Positions 34,288 through 42,358 of a stretch of DNA of 64,000 nt are shown one piece after another (the first letter of the stretch is position 1; each line of letters opens with the position of its first letter). The notes beneath the pieces were generated by a model. That model saw only the letters and a list, made by a program, of their open reading frames with translations. It ran no database searches and was not told the origin of the DNA. Origin of the DNA: Pseudoduganella violacea (GTDB lineage: Bacteria; Pseudomonadota; Gammaproteobacteria; Burkholderiales; Burkholderiaceae_D); contig NZ_JACHXD010000011.1 in the NCBI RefSeq assembly GCF_014191875.1, positions 1-64,000 on the forward strand, written 5' to 3'. The position numbers and the translations under genes were made by a program.

Positions 34288-36228
34288 ATGGTGAATAGTC
34301 CGGTGTTGCCTGCTTGGCAAAAGTTGTCGACGAAATTGGTAGGGGCTTTGCTGCTGTTTTTGGCGGCGGCGCTGACTGTTATCGGGTCGACGCTGTTTTT
34401 GTCCTGGCAGCTGGAGGGGAGCGCGGCGGCGATCAATGATACGGGCAGCCTGCGCATGAACAGTTATCGGCTCAGCGCCTTGCTGGGCCGCCTGGAAACC
34501 GGCGATGAATTGGGCCTGGTGCGCAATGCGGCAACGCAGCAGATCGGCCGCATCGACGGCACGCTGGCCTTGCTGCGCCAGGGCGATCCTCAGCGTCCGC
34601 TGTTCCTGCCGCCGAACACGAAAATCCGCAACAGCTTCTCGACCATTACCCGCCATTGGCAGGACGGCTTGCGCCCTATGTCGCGCGCTATCCTGGCGCA
34701 GGAGGTGGCCGATCCGGATGCGATCCGCACCTTCCAGAAAGAGGCCGACCAATTCGTGGCCCAGGTGAATACGCTGGTCAAATTGATCGAGCAGGATAGC
34801 GAGCTGCGTACCTTCTGGTTGCGCGGCTCGCAGCTTGCCTTGCTGGGCCTCGCGCTGGTGACGACGATCAGCATCATCTTCCTGCTTTTCAGCCTGATTA
34901 TCGAGCCGGTCACGCGCCTTTACGAGGGCATGAGCCGCATGCGCGAGGCGCAGTTTGAGGTGCGCCTGGACGTGGACAGCGACGATGAATTCGGCCAGCT
35001 GGCGCAAGGCTTCAACCAGATGGGCGACCGCCTGCAAGACCTGTACGGCAATCTGGAGGCGCTGGTCAAGGTCAAGACCCAGGCGCTGGAAGAGCAGAAC
35101 CGCGAGTTGGCATTGCTTTACGATTGCTCGGCCTTCTTGCAACGTCCGCAGCCGGCGGAGGAGTTATGCGAAGGCTTCCTGCACCGCATCAGCGAATATT
35201 TCAAGGCCGATGGCGGCTCGGTGCGCATCATCGACGCTCAGCGCGGCAATGTGCATATGCTGGTGCATCACGGCGTTTCGGACGAACTGGTGGAATCGGA
35301 GCATTGCCTGAAGGTGGGCGATTGCCTGTGCGGCGAGGCGGTGGAAAAGCGCATCGCCGTGGTCCACGATATGCGCCGCATCGACCAGGCGCACGAGAAG
35401 CAGTGCTACCGCGAGGGCTTTGTCACGGTTTCGGTCTTTCACATCTTCGCCCATGGCCAGCATGTGGGCTTCTTCAACCTGCACTTCCGCCAGCCCAAGG
35501 TATTCAACCCGCACGAGAAGGAGCTGCTGGAGACGCTGGGCCAGCAGCTTGGCATCGCCATCGAGAATATGCGCCTGGCGACGCGCGAGCGCGAAATGGC
35601 GATTTCGGAGGAACGCAACCTGGTGGCCCAGGGCCTGCACGACAGCATCGCCCAAGGCCTGAACTTCCTGAACCTGCAGGTGCAGATGCTGGAGCAGTCG
35701 CTCAAGCAGGGAGAAATCGGCGATGTGGCTGAAATCGTGCCCCAGCTGCGCGCCGGGGTGCAGGAGAGCTACGAGGATGTGCGCGAGCTGCTGCACAACT
35801 TCCGCAGCAAGCTGGCCGAGGGCAGCCTGACCGGCTCCCTGGAGACGACCATCGACAAATTCCGCCGCCAGACCGGCATCGAGGTCGATCTGATTTCGGA
35901 CGGCGAGGGCGCGCCTTTCCCGCGCGAGCAGCAATTGCAGCTGCTGTTCATCGTCCAGGAAGCCTTGTCGAACGTGCGCAAGCACGCGATGGCGACCAAG
36001 GTGGAAATCGGCCTGCAGGACCATCAGGACTTTTCGCTCTCGATCCACGATAATGGGCGCGGCTTCGACGCCGCGACCTTGTCGGCGAAGAGCGAGGAAC
36101 ACGTGGGCATCCACATCATGCGCGAACGCGCGGCGCGCATCGGCGCCGAGCTGGATGTGCGTTCCAGTGTGGGCTTGGGCACCACGGTGCAATTGACTTT
36201 AGCGCGCGCCCAGCGCCGCGCGGCTTAA
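34288..36228 (+). CDS. narX: Nitrate/nitrite sensor histidine kinase NarX
   Basis: 646 residues. Helix 1 (about 18-40), a periplasmic sensor with the nitrate-binding P-box NDTGSLRMNSYRL (50-62), helix 2 (about 178-200), HAMP, a GAF-like linker with a cysteine cluster region (CLKVGDCLCGEAV, KQCYREGF), HisKA_3 with phospho-acceptor QGLHDSIAQGLNFL, and HATPase motifs NVRKHA and DNGRGF. It autophosphorylates on nitrate binding and phosphorylates the adjacent NarL. Ribosome site AGAGGAGAG. Twenty bases separate it from narL. Confidence 0.95.
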   Translation: MVNSPVLPAWQKLSTKLVGALLLFLAAALTVIGSTLFLSWQLEGSAAAINDTGSLRMNSYRLSALLGRLETGDELGLVRNAATQQIGRIDGTLALLRQGDPQRPLFLPPNTKIRNSFSTITRHWQDGLRPMSRAILAQEVADPDAIRTFQKEADQFVAQVNTLVKLIEQDSELRTFWLRGSQLALLGLALVTTISIIFLLFSLIIEPVTRLYEGMSRMREAQFEVRLDVDSDDEFGQLAQGFNQMGDRLQDLYGNLEALVKVKTQALEEQNRELALLYDCSAFLQRPQPAEELCEGFLHRISEYFKADGGSVRIIDAQRGNVHMLVHHGVSDELVESEHCLKVGDCLCGEAVEKRIAVVHDMRRIDQAHEKQCYREGFVTVSVFHIFAHGQHVGFFNLHFRQPKVFNPHEKELLETLGQQLGIAIENMRLATREREMAISEERNLVAQGLHDSIAQGLNFLNLQVQMLEQSLKQGEIGDVAEIVPQLRAGVQESYEDVRELLHNFRSKLAEGSLTGSLETTIDKFRRQTGIEVDLISDGEGAPFPREQQLQLLFIVQEALSNVRKHAMATKVEIGLQDHQDFSLSIHDNGRGFDAATLSAKSEEHVGIHIMRERAARIGAELDVRSSVGLGTTVQLTLARAQRRAA

Positions 36229-36248
36229 TTTATAACAGGAGACAGTAT

Positions 36249-36908
36249 ATGGAGCAGGCGGACAAACCCATTAGCGTTTTGCTGGTGGACGACCATACCT
36301 TGTTCCGCAGCGGCATCAAGTCCCTGCTCACGCGGAACGCCGAGTTCCAGGTGGTGGGCGAGGCGGCCGACGGTGTGGAAGGCATTAAACGCGCGCAGCA
36401 ACTGCAGCCGGACGTGATCCTGCTGGATCTGAACATGCCGGGCATGTCGGGCGTGGAGACGCTGCAGCTGATCCTGCAGGACTGCCCGGATAGCGCGGTG
36501 GTGATGCTGACCGTGTCGGAAGACGCGCAAGACCTGTCGGTGGCGCTGAAGGCCGGCGCCAGCGGCTATCTGCTGAAAAATATCGACACCGATTACCTGA
36601 TCCGCGCCATCCGCCGCGCAGCCGCCGGCGAAACCGTGGTGGCCGAGGCGATGACGGGCAAGCTGGTGGCGCAGTTGCAGGGCGGCGCGCCGGCCGCCTC
36701 GGAGCTGGACAAGCTGACCCCGCGCGAGAAGCAGATCATCGCCTGCCTGGCCCAGGGCGAGAGCAACAAGTCCATCGCGCGCACGCTCGACCTGGCGGAA
36801 AGCACGGTCAAGATCCACGTGCAGAACGTGCTGAAAAAGCTCAACCTGAGCAGCCGCGTGCAGGCGGCCGTCTACGCCGTCGAACACCGCCTGCAAGCCG
36901 ACCGCTAA
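36249..36908 (+). CDS. narL: Nitrate/nitrite response regulator NarL
   Basis: 219 residues. Receiver domain with DDH near residue 15, phospho-acceptor Asp in VILLDLNMPGMSG and Lys in YLLKNID; C-terminal LuxR-type HTH LTPREKQIIACLAQGESNKSIARTL, STVKIHVQNVLKKL. Paired with NarX, it should activate narK/narG promoters in nitrate. A palindromic repeat lies 15 bases after the stop. Confidence 0.95.
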   Translation: MEQADKPISVLLVDDHTLFRSGIKSLLTRNAEFQVVGEAADGVEGIKRAQQLQPDVILLDLNMPGMSGVETLQLILQDCPDSAVVMLTVSEDAQDLSVALKAGASGYLLKNIDTDYLIRAIRRAAAGETVVAEAMTGKLVAQLQGGAPAASELDKLTPREKQIIACLAQGESNKSIARTLDLAESTVKIHVQNVLKKLNLSSRVQAAVYAVEHRLQADR

Positions 36909-36923
36909 CGCCGCCTACAGCCG

Positions 36924-36968
36924 AGTCCGTGTCCACCTTGGTGCCTGGCACCAAGGTGGACACGGACT
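36924..36968. repeat. Perfect 22-bp-arm palindromic repeat
   Basis: Arms 36924-36945 and 36947-36968 are exact inverted copies around a single central T, including GTCCACCTTGGTGCC. The same sequence, slightly longer, recurs at 54785-54837. It lies in the convergent gap after narL and may also act as a bidirectional terminator or transcript stabiliser. Confidence 0.9.
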
Positions 36969-36982
36969 GAGCACTAGGGACG

Positions 36983-37007
36983 AAAAAACGGCGGCACGCG
37001 GCCGCCG
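36983..37007 (-). terminator. Intrinsic terminator of the HMA-like gene
   Basis: Read on the minus strand, a 7-bp GC stem (CGGCGGC paired with GCCGCCG, five-base loop, 36989-37007) is followed by six T residues (36988-36983), 33 bases after the HMA-like gene stop. Confidence 0.75.
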
Positions 37008-37040
37008 AAAGATACGACAAATGGAACTGTTTGCGGGCGC

Positions 37041-37295
37041 TTAGCCGCCGCAGCAACCGCCGCAGCAAGAGCCGCTGGAGGCGCCTTCGGGTTGGGCTGG
37101 GTAGCCGGCGCGGCTCAGCTGGTCGGCCAGGATTTGCGGCGAGACGACGGCGCCGTCGTATTTGATTTCAGCTTGGCCGCGCGCGGTGGTGATGTTGATG
37201 GCGGAGACGCCTGCCATCGCTTGCAGGGTGGCGGCGACGGCTTGGGCTTTTTCGGCGTCGCTCATGCCGACGATGTTCAGTACAGTGGTTTGCAT
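37041..37295 (-). CDS. Heavy-metal-associated-fold protein lacking CxxC
   Basis: 84 residues with the HMA ferredoxin-like pattern: LNIVGMSDAEKAQAVAATLQ, GVSAINITTARGQAEI, ILADQLSRAGY. The metal-binding GMTCxxC loop is replaced by GMSDAEK, so the usual site is missing. Instead the C-terminus ends SGSCCGGCCGG, a new cysteine-rich candidate site. Cytoplasmic. Possible copper handling for the nearby NirK/NnrS system is inferred. It is divergent from nnrS. Confidence 0.75.
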   Translation of the reverse strand: MQTTVLNIVGMSDAEKAQAVAATLQAMAGVSAINITTARGQAEIKYDGAVVSPQILADQLSRAGYPAQPEGASSGSCCGGCCGG

Positions 37296-37540
37296 TCTTG
37301 CTGCTCCTGTTGATCGGATAAGTGGGGCTGGAAGGATGGGACTCGCATGCCTTCAGCGCATGGATGCAAGCGTAAGTCAGCACGGCGCGCGCGTCGAGGG
37401 CTGGCGGGCTTCTACAGCCGGTATATTTGATTTCCTTAATTTGTATCATCCTTTTGTCCGGCGCCGCTTCACAAGCGCCGGGACGCCGCCCACAATCTTG
37501 ACTGTCGCGGCGCAATGCCGATGCTCGTCTGGAGTGCCTT

Positions 37541-38743
37541 ATGAGTCTCATGCAAGTAGAAGAACCCGAACCCGTCCCACGCAGCGGCGGGCTGTTTGGA
37601 CACCCGGTCTGGAATCTGGGTTTCCGTCCTTTCTATCTGGCCTCGGCCCTGCTGGCGGCGCTGGCGGTGCCGCTTTGGCTGGCGCGCTATTACGGCTGGC
37701 TGCCGGTGCTAGCCAAGGTCGATCTGGCCTGGCATATGCACGAGATGATTTTCGGGATGGCGATTGCCGTGGTGGTGGGCTTTCTGTTCACGGCGGGACG
37801 CAACTGGACCGGCTTGTGGACGCCGGTGCGCGGCCATCTGGCGGCGCTGGTGGCGCTCTGGCTGGCGGGGCGCGTGGCGCTGCTGACGGTGGGCGGCGCG
37901 GTGGGCGCGCTGGTCGACCTGCTGTTCCTGCCTTGCGCCATCTGGCCGCTGTGGCAGGTGATGCGCCGTTCGAAAAATAGCCGCAACTATATGTTCGTGG
38001 TGCTGCTGTCGCTGCTGACGCTGGCCAATGCGCTGTACCACGCGGTCTGGCTGGGTTGGTTGTCGCTGCCGCTGATGGCGCCCGCACATGGCGCGATCCT
38101 GATGATTGTGCTGATCGAATCGCTGATCGGCACGCGCGTGATCCCCATGTTCACCCGTAACGGCGCGCCCGGCACGGTGCCGAAAGTGGTGCCGACCCTG
38201 GACAAGGTGTCGGTCGGCCTGCTGATCGCCTCGGCCCTGGCCTGGGTGGCCGCGTTGCCCGGCTGGCTGGTGGCGCCGCTGTGCGTGGCGGCCGGCCTGG
38301 TGCTGCTGTATCGCCTGGCCGGTTGGCAACCGCAGCGCACCGCGCGCGTGCCGTTGCTGTGGGTGCTGCACCTGTCCTATGGCTGGATCGGCGTCGGCTT
38401 CACCCTGCTGGCGCTGGCCGCGCTGGGCATGGTGAGCGCCAGCGCCGCCTTCCACGCCTTGACCGTGGGTTCGATGGCTGGCCTGATCATCGGCATGATG
38501 ACGCGCACGTCGCTGGGCCACACCGGCCGTCCGCTGCTGGCGGGCCGCACCGAGTTCTGGATGTATATGGCGATCCAGGTGGGCGCGGTGGCGCGCGTGC
38601 TGGCTTCCCTGCTGACGCAGCCGGAATTGCGCGAAGGCTTGATGGTGCTGGCCACCGTTGGCTGGACGCTGGCCTTCTGGCTCTTCCTGGCGAAATATGC
38701 GCGCTATCTGGGCCAGCCCCGCATCGACGGCAAGGAAGGTTAA
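37541..38743 (+). CDS. nnrS: NnrS-family haem/copper membrane protein
   Basis: 400 residues with about 12 membrane helices. Hallmarks: HPVWNLGFRPFYL at the N-terminus, WHMHEMIFGMAIAVVVGFLFTA, RVIPMFTRNG, HALTVGSMAGLIIGMMTRTSLGHTGR. NnrS proteins contain haem and help protect cells from NO stress; expression usually follows NO regulators. A TTGAT half-site is present at 37437-37441 but without a convincing second half. It extends the denitrification block downstream of narXL. Confidence 0.92.
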   Translation: MSLMQVEEPEPVPRSGGLFGHPVWNLGFRPFYLASALLAALAVPLWLARYYGWLPVLAKVDLAWHMHEMIFGMAIAVVVGFLFTAGRNWTGLWTPVRGHLAALVALWLAGRVALLTVGGAVGALVDLLFLPCAIWPLWQVMRRSKNSRNYMFVVLLSLLTLANALYHAVWLGWLSLPLMAPAHGAILMIVLIESLIGTRVIPMFTRNGAPGTVPKVVPTLDKVSVGLLIASALAWVAALPGWLVAPLCVAAGLVLLYRLAGWQPQRTARVPLLWVLHLSYGWIGVGFTLLALAALGMVSASAAFHALTVGSMAGLIIGMMTRTSLGHTGRPLLAGRTEFWMYMAIQVGAVARVLASLLTQPELREGLMVLATVGWTLAFWLFLAKYARYLGQPRIDGKEG

Positions 38744-38757
38744 ATCTGCTTGGTGGA

Positions 38758-38776
38758 AATGCGTATAATTCTCATT
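38758..38776. promoter_or_regulatory. Fur box upstream of the PepSY protein
   Basis: On the minus strand AATGAGAATTATACGCATT matches the palindrome AATGAGAATNATTCTCATT except at two positions. It overlaps a TATAAT hexamer (38764-38769) 25 bases before the gene start, as expected for iron-dependent repression. Confidence 0.7.
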
Positions 38777-38800
38777 TCCACCCATTTGGCAGAGTAAGCA

Positions 38801-40087
38801 ATGCAAGGCATGAGCGCCGCGAAGGATGCGGCAGAGGTAGCAAGAGGCGGCCCGCAGGCAGCGGTCGCGCCGGCGCCGCGGCGGGCGGCGCATCCCGCCC
38901 GCAAGCCAGGACGGCTGGCGCGCGCCAAGGATCTGCTGCGCACCGTCCACCTTTGGCTGGGCCTCGTCTTCGGTTCGGTGTTCGTGGTGCTGGGATTGAC
39001 CGGCGCCGCCATCGCTTGGCTGCACGAAATCGACCACACCCTGAACGCGGACCTGATGCGGGTCGCGCCGCCGCCCGGCATGCAAGCCGGCGCGCCGCTG
39101 CCGGTCACGCCGGCCATGGTGCAGGCGGTGCATGAGCGTCTGCTGAACGATCCCGCCTACGGCAAGGCCACGCAGATCATCTTCCCCGGCGAAGCGGGGG
39201 AGGTGGCGGTGGCCTGGTATAAGCTGCGCCCAGAAGGAACCTATTGCCTGCAGCAGTTCCGGCAGGTGATGGTCGATCCCTTCACCTTGCGCGTGACGGG
39301 CGAGCGCGTATGGGGCGAGCTGGGATTTTCGCGCCAGCTCCTGATGCCGACCTTATTCCATCTACACCGTTATCTGGTGGCCGGCGAAACCGGCAAGATG
39401 CTGATTGCCACATCTGGCGTCGCGATGCTGGGGGTGGCGCTGAGCGGCCTGTTTGTCTGGTGGCCGAAAGCCACGCGTTCGGCATGGCGCATGGCGCTGA
39501 CGGTGCGCCATGGCGGCTCCTGGCCGCGCTTCAATTTCAGCCTGCATCGCGCGGCGGGCTTTTTTGCCGTGCCGGTACTGCTGGTGCTGGGCTTCTCCGG
39601 CGCGCATTTCAATCAGCCGGCGTGGATCGCGCCGGTAATCAATGCCGTAGCACCCTTGCCGCCGGCCGGCAAGGCTGTCAACCGCAGCGATAAGTCGCTG
39701 CCGCTGATCGCGCCGGCCGATGCGGTGCGGGCCGCGCAGGCGGCGATTCCTCAGGGACGGGTGTCGCGCTTAAGCCTGCCGGCCAAGGCCGACGCGCCCT
39801 ACGAAGTGCGTTTGCGCCAGCCCGGCGAACTGCGCGAAGGCGATGGCGCTACCCGCGTCAGCATCGATTCGCGCAGTGGCGACGTGCTGAAGATGGCCGA
39901 TCCCCTGCGCCCGCAAGGCGGGGAGGCGGTGGTGAACTGGCTGTTCCCATTGCATAGCGGAGAAGCGTTCGGCACGGCGGGACGGGCTTTCATCAGCGTG
40001 TTTGGCCTGATGCCCCTGGTCTTCTTTGCGACGGGACTGGTCATCTGGAGCAAGCGCCGCCGCGCCAAGCACAAGGGCCGGCACTAA
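38801..40087 (+). CDS. PepSY-domain membrane protein, probably iron-regulated
   Basis: 428 residues. A basic, Ala-rich N-terminus leads to helix 1 (HLWLGLVFGSVFVVLGLTGAAIAW), a periplasmic region, helices around SGVAMLGVALSGLFVWWP and HRAAGFFAVPVLLVLGFSG, a PepSY-like stretch (ADAVRAAQAAI, VSIDSRSGDVLKM) and a last helix FISVFGLMPLVFFATGLVIWSKRRR. Such PepSY-associated TM proteins accompany siderophore receptors or act in ferric reduction. A Fur box overlaps its promoter. Its stop overlaps that of the convergent dadA by four bases. ATG 38810 is an alternative start. Confidence 0.88.
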   Translation: MQGMSAAKDAAEVARGGPQAAVAPAPRRAAHPARKPGRLARAKDLLRTVHLWLGLVFGSVFVVLGLTGAAIAWLHEIDHTLNADLMRVAPPPGMQAGAPLPVTPAMVQAVHERLLNDPAYGKATQIIFPGEAGEVAVAWYKLRPEGTYCLQQFRQVMVDPFTLRVTGERVWGELGFSRQLLMPTLFHLHRYLVAGETGKMLIATSGVAMLGVALSGLFVWWPKATRSAWRMALTVRHGGSWPRFNFSLHRAAGFFAVPVLLVLGFSGAHFNQPAWIAPVINAVAPLPPAGKAVNRSDKSLPLIAPADAVRAAQAAIPQGRVSRLSLPAKADAPYEVRLRQPGELREGDGATRVSIDSRSGDVLKMADPLRPQGGEAVVNWLFPLHSGEAFGTAGRAFISVFGLMPLVFFATGLVIWSKRRRAKHKGRH

Positions 40088-41343
40088 GCGAAGCCCGGGC
40101 GTAGCGCGGCGCTGGACGCGCCCTGGCCCAGCGCTTGCTCGATGATGTCGCCCACCATATCGGCCGTGGCGGCGGACAGCGTCCAGCCCAGGTGTCCGTG
40201 GCCGGTATTGTAGAAAACGCAGGGCGCCTTGCCCCGTCCCACGCGCGGCATCAGATTGGGCATCATGGGCCGCAGGCCGGCCCACGGCACCACGCTGCGC
40301 GTATCCACATCCGGGAAGCATTGCCTTACCCAGTCGACCAGCGGCTGGATGCGGTCGGCACGGATGTCCCGGTTAAAGCCATTGAATTCAGCACTGCCCG
40401 CCACGCGCAGGCGATCCGCGCCGAAGCGGCTGGCCACCAGCTTGGTGGCCTCGTCCAGCAGGCTGACATTGGGCGCGGCGCGCCGGCTGCCTTCGTCCTG
40501 CAGATTCACCGTGATCGAATAGCCTTTGACCGGGTAGACATTGACATGGTCGCCCAGGGCGGCGGCGAAGGCGCGGCTTGCCGTGCCGGCGCAAATCAGA
40601 ACGCCGTCGAAAACAGCGGTGGCGGCGTCGCCATCGCAAACGGCGGTGACGCGGGCGCGCCCGCCGTCCACGGCGACTGAACGCACATCCTGGTTGCAGC
40701 GAATCTCCACGCCCAGGCGCTCGGCGGCTTGCGCCAGGCCGGTGGTGAATTTGTGGATGTCGCCGCTGGAATCGCTCTCGGTGTAGAAACCGCCGTAATA
40801 GCTGCCCGCCAGCGCCGGCTCGATGGCGCGCATTTCCTCGGACGTGACGGCATGGCGCTGCAAGCCGCCCTGGGCCAGCAGCCGGCTCACCTTGGCGGCG
40901 CGCTCGAAGCCGGCCTGGTCGCGGTAAATGTGCAGAATGCCTTCGCGTTTCAGGTCGAAGTCGATATTTTCCTCATGCGCCCAATGGAACAGGTGCTCGC
41001 GCGCGGCGATCGCCATTTGGACCGTGGCGATGGTGTTCTCGCGATAGCGCGGAATGGCGGCGATGAATTCGGCGAACCAGGACAGCTTGTGCCAGCTGGG
41101 CTTGGGATTGACCAGCAGCGGCGCGTCGCTCCTGAACATCCAGCGCATGCCTTTGGCGATGATGGACCAGTGGTTCCACACTTCGGAATGGGAGGCTGAA
41201 AGCTGGCCGCCGTTGGCGTAGGAGGTTTCCATCGCAGGGTAGCGCTGGCGTTCGAACAGCGTGACCTGGAAGCCGCGTTTGGCGAGGGCATAAGCGCTGG
41301 TGACGCCGGTAATGCCGCCGCCGATGACTGCAATGGTCTTCAT
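40084..41343 (-). CDS. dadA: D-amino acid dehydrogenase (FAD)
   Basis: 419 residues from ATG 41343, chosen because the FAD-binding motif VIGGGITGVTSAYALAKRG begins right after it; the longer open frame to 41553 adds unrelated sequence. Other family parts: ETSYANGGQLSASHSEVWNH, KREGILHIY, PWAGLRPMMPNLMP and NTGHGHLGWTLS. It deaminates D-amino acids (typically D-alanine) to keto acids, passing electrons to the quinone pool at the membrane. It stands alone with no racemase nearby. Confidence 0.9.
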   Translation of the reverse strand: MKTIAVIGGGITGVTSAYALAKRGFQVTLFERQRYPAMETSYANGGQLSASHSEVWNHWSIIAKGMRWMFRSDAPLLVNPKPSWHKLSWFAEFIAAIPRYRENTIATVQMAIAAREHLFHWAHEENIDFDLKREGILHIYRDQAGFERAAKVSRLLAQGGLQRHAVTSEEMRAIEPALAGSYYGGFYTESDSSGDIHKFTTGLAQAAERLGVEIRCNQDVRSVAVDGGRARVTAVCDGDAATAVFDGVLICAGTASRAFAAALGDHVNVYPVKGYSITVNLQDEGSRRAAPNVSLLDEATKLVASRFGADRLRVAGSAEFNGFNRDIRADRIQPLVDWVRQCFPDVDTRSVVPWAGLRPMMPNLMPRVGRGKAPCVFYNTGHGHLGWTLSAATADMVGDIIEQALGQGASSAALRPGFA

Positions 41344-41602
41344 AAACGATGTCGCTTCAGGCGTCTGGAGGCGTGGAGGGCGCGAAGCGGAGAGGTTCCG
41401 GGCGCCGGCTCCATCGGCGCCGGCCTTTGCGGGGCCGAACATTTCCGATACTGCGATGGCTTGCGGCCACCGCGCAAACGGCATGGCCGCTTGCTCGCGG
41501 AGCAGGATAGCGCAGTTTGTCAAAATGGAAAAGACATTTCGCCGTCTCGCCATATGGTCTTATGATATCGTCCGATGCTGCAGCACTGAACAGGAGTCAA
41601 GC

Positions 41603-41887
41603 ATGGAAATGAAACGTATCAACGCAGGCAAACTGCGCGCCATCGGCTACGAGCCGCGCGAACGCCAGCTGCGGGTGGAATTCGATGACGGCAGCGCCAT
41701 CGATTACTCGGGCGTGGGCGCCGAAGTCTGGCGGCGCTTGTCGACCTCCGCGTCGGCATGGAGCTACTACCGCGACAATATCGAAGAAGAATTCAGCGGC
41801 CGCCGTGGTGTCGCCAAGGCCGAGAAAAAGTCCCTGGCCGCGCTGGAAGACCTGTTCCGCGCGCCGGACGAGGACAAGGGCGTTTGA
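41603..41887 (+). CDS. KTSC-domain small protein
   Basis: 94 residues from ATG 41603 (AGGAG upstream). KRINAGKLRAIGYEPRERQLRVEFDDGSAIDYSGVGAEVWRRL followed by SASAWSYYRDNIEEEF is the KTSC pattern, a short domain of unknown role found alone or fused to nucleic-acid-binding proteins. Its stop directly abuts the next gene's start. Confidence 0.75.
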   Translation: MEMKRINAGKLRAIGYEPRERQLRVEFDDGSAIDYSGVGAEVWRRLSTSASAWSYYRDNIEEEFSGRRGVAKAEKKSLAALEDLFRAPDEDKGV

Positions 41888-42283
41888 ATGGGCCAACCGA
41901 TGCACCCCAAAAAATTCGCCTCCTTGCTGGCAGCTCCGGGACCGGTGCGCTTCGACCATCTGATCGCGCAGGCCGCCGATAGCGAAACCTTGTGGGGACT
42001 GAAGAACGAAAAGGGCTGGGTTTCCCTCTCCGACAATGCGCAGGCGACCGGCTTCGCCGTCTGGCCGCATCCCGATTTTGCCAAGGCCTGTGCCACGGGT
42101 GACTGGTCCGATTGCGAGCCGGCGGTCATCGATATCTACCGCTTCGTCGAAGACTGGCTGCCGGATATGGCCGGCAAGGGCTTGTCGATTGCGGTCTTCC
42201 CGACTCCCGCCATGCGCGGTGCGTGGATTGCGCCCGCTGAACTGAAGTCCTGCCTGGAAGAAGAACTTGCACAATACGAGTAG
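41888..42283 (+). CDS. DUF2750 protein
   Basis: 131 residues, soluble. LWGLKNEKGWVSLSD, FAVWPHPDFAKACA and FVEDWLPDMAGKGLSIAVFPTP match DUF2750, a family of unknown function. It begins at the base after the KTSC gene's stop, so the two are co-translated; an ATG at 41900 is an alternative start. Confidence 0.8.
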   Translation: MGQPMHPKKFASLLAAPGPVRFDHLIAQAADSETLWGLKNEKGWVSLSDNAQATGFAVWPHPDFAKACATGDWSDCEPAVIDIYRFVEDWLPDMAGKGLSIAVFPTPAMRGAWIAPAELKSCLEEELAQYE

Positions 42284-42358
42284 CGCGCGAAGCGAACGCC
42301 GGCGCCTTCCCTAAAACCTAGAGTCCGGTTTCAATATGGGCAATGTTATGATTTGCTC

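Noticed and set aside
37437..37450. TTGATTTCCTTAAT before nnrS as an FNR box
   Set aside because: Second half-site does not match; kept only as a half-site remark.
37162..37980. A 272-codon plus-strand frame overlapping the HMA-like gene and nnrS
   Set aside because: It crosses an antisense gene and the out-of-frame start of nnrS; the nnrS frame is clearly the real one.
41343..41553. N-terminal extension of the D-amino acid dehydrogenase
   Set aside because: The FAD-binding motif begins right at the internal ATG 41343; the extension has no family sequence.
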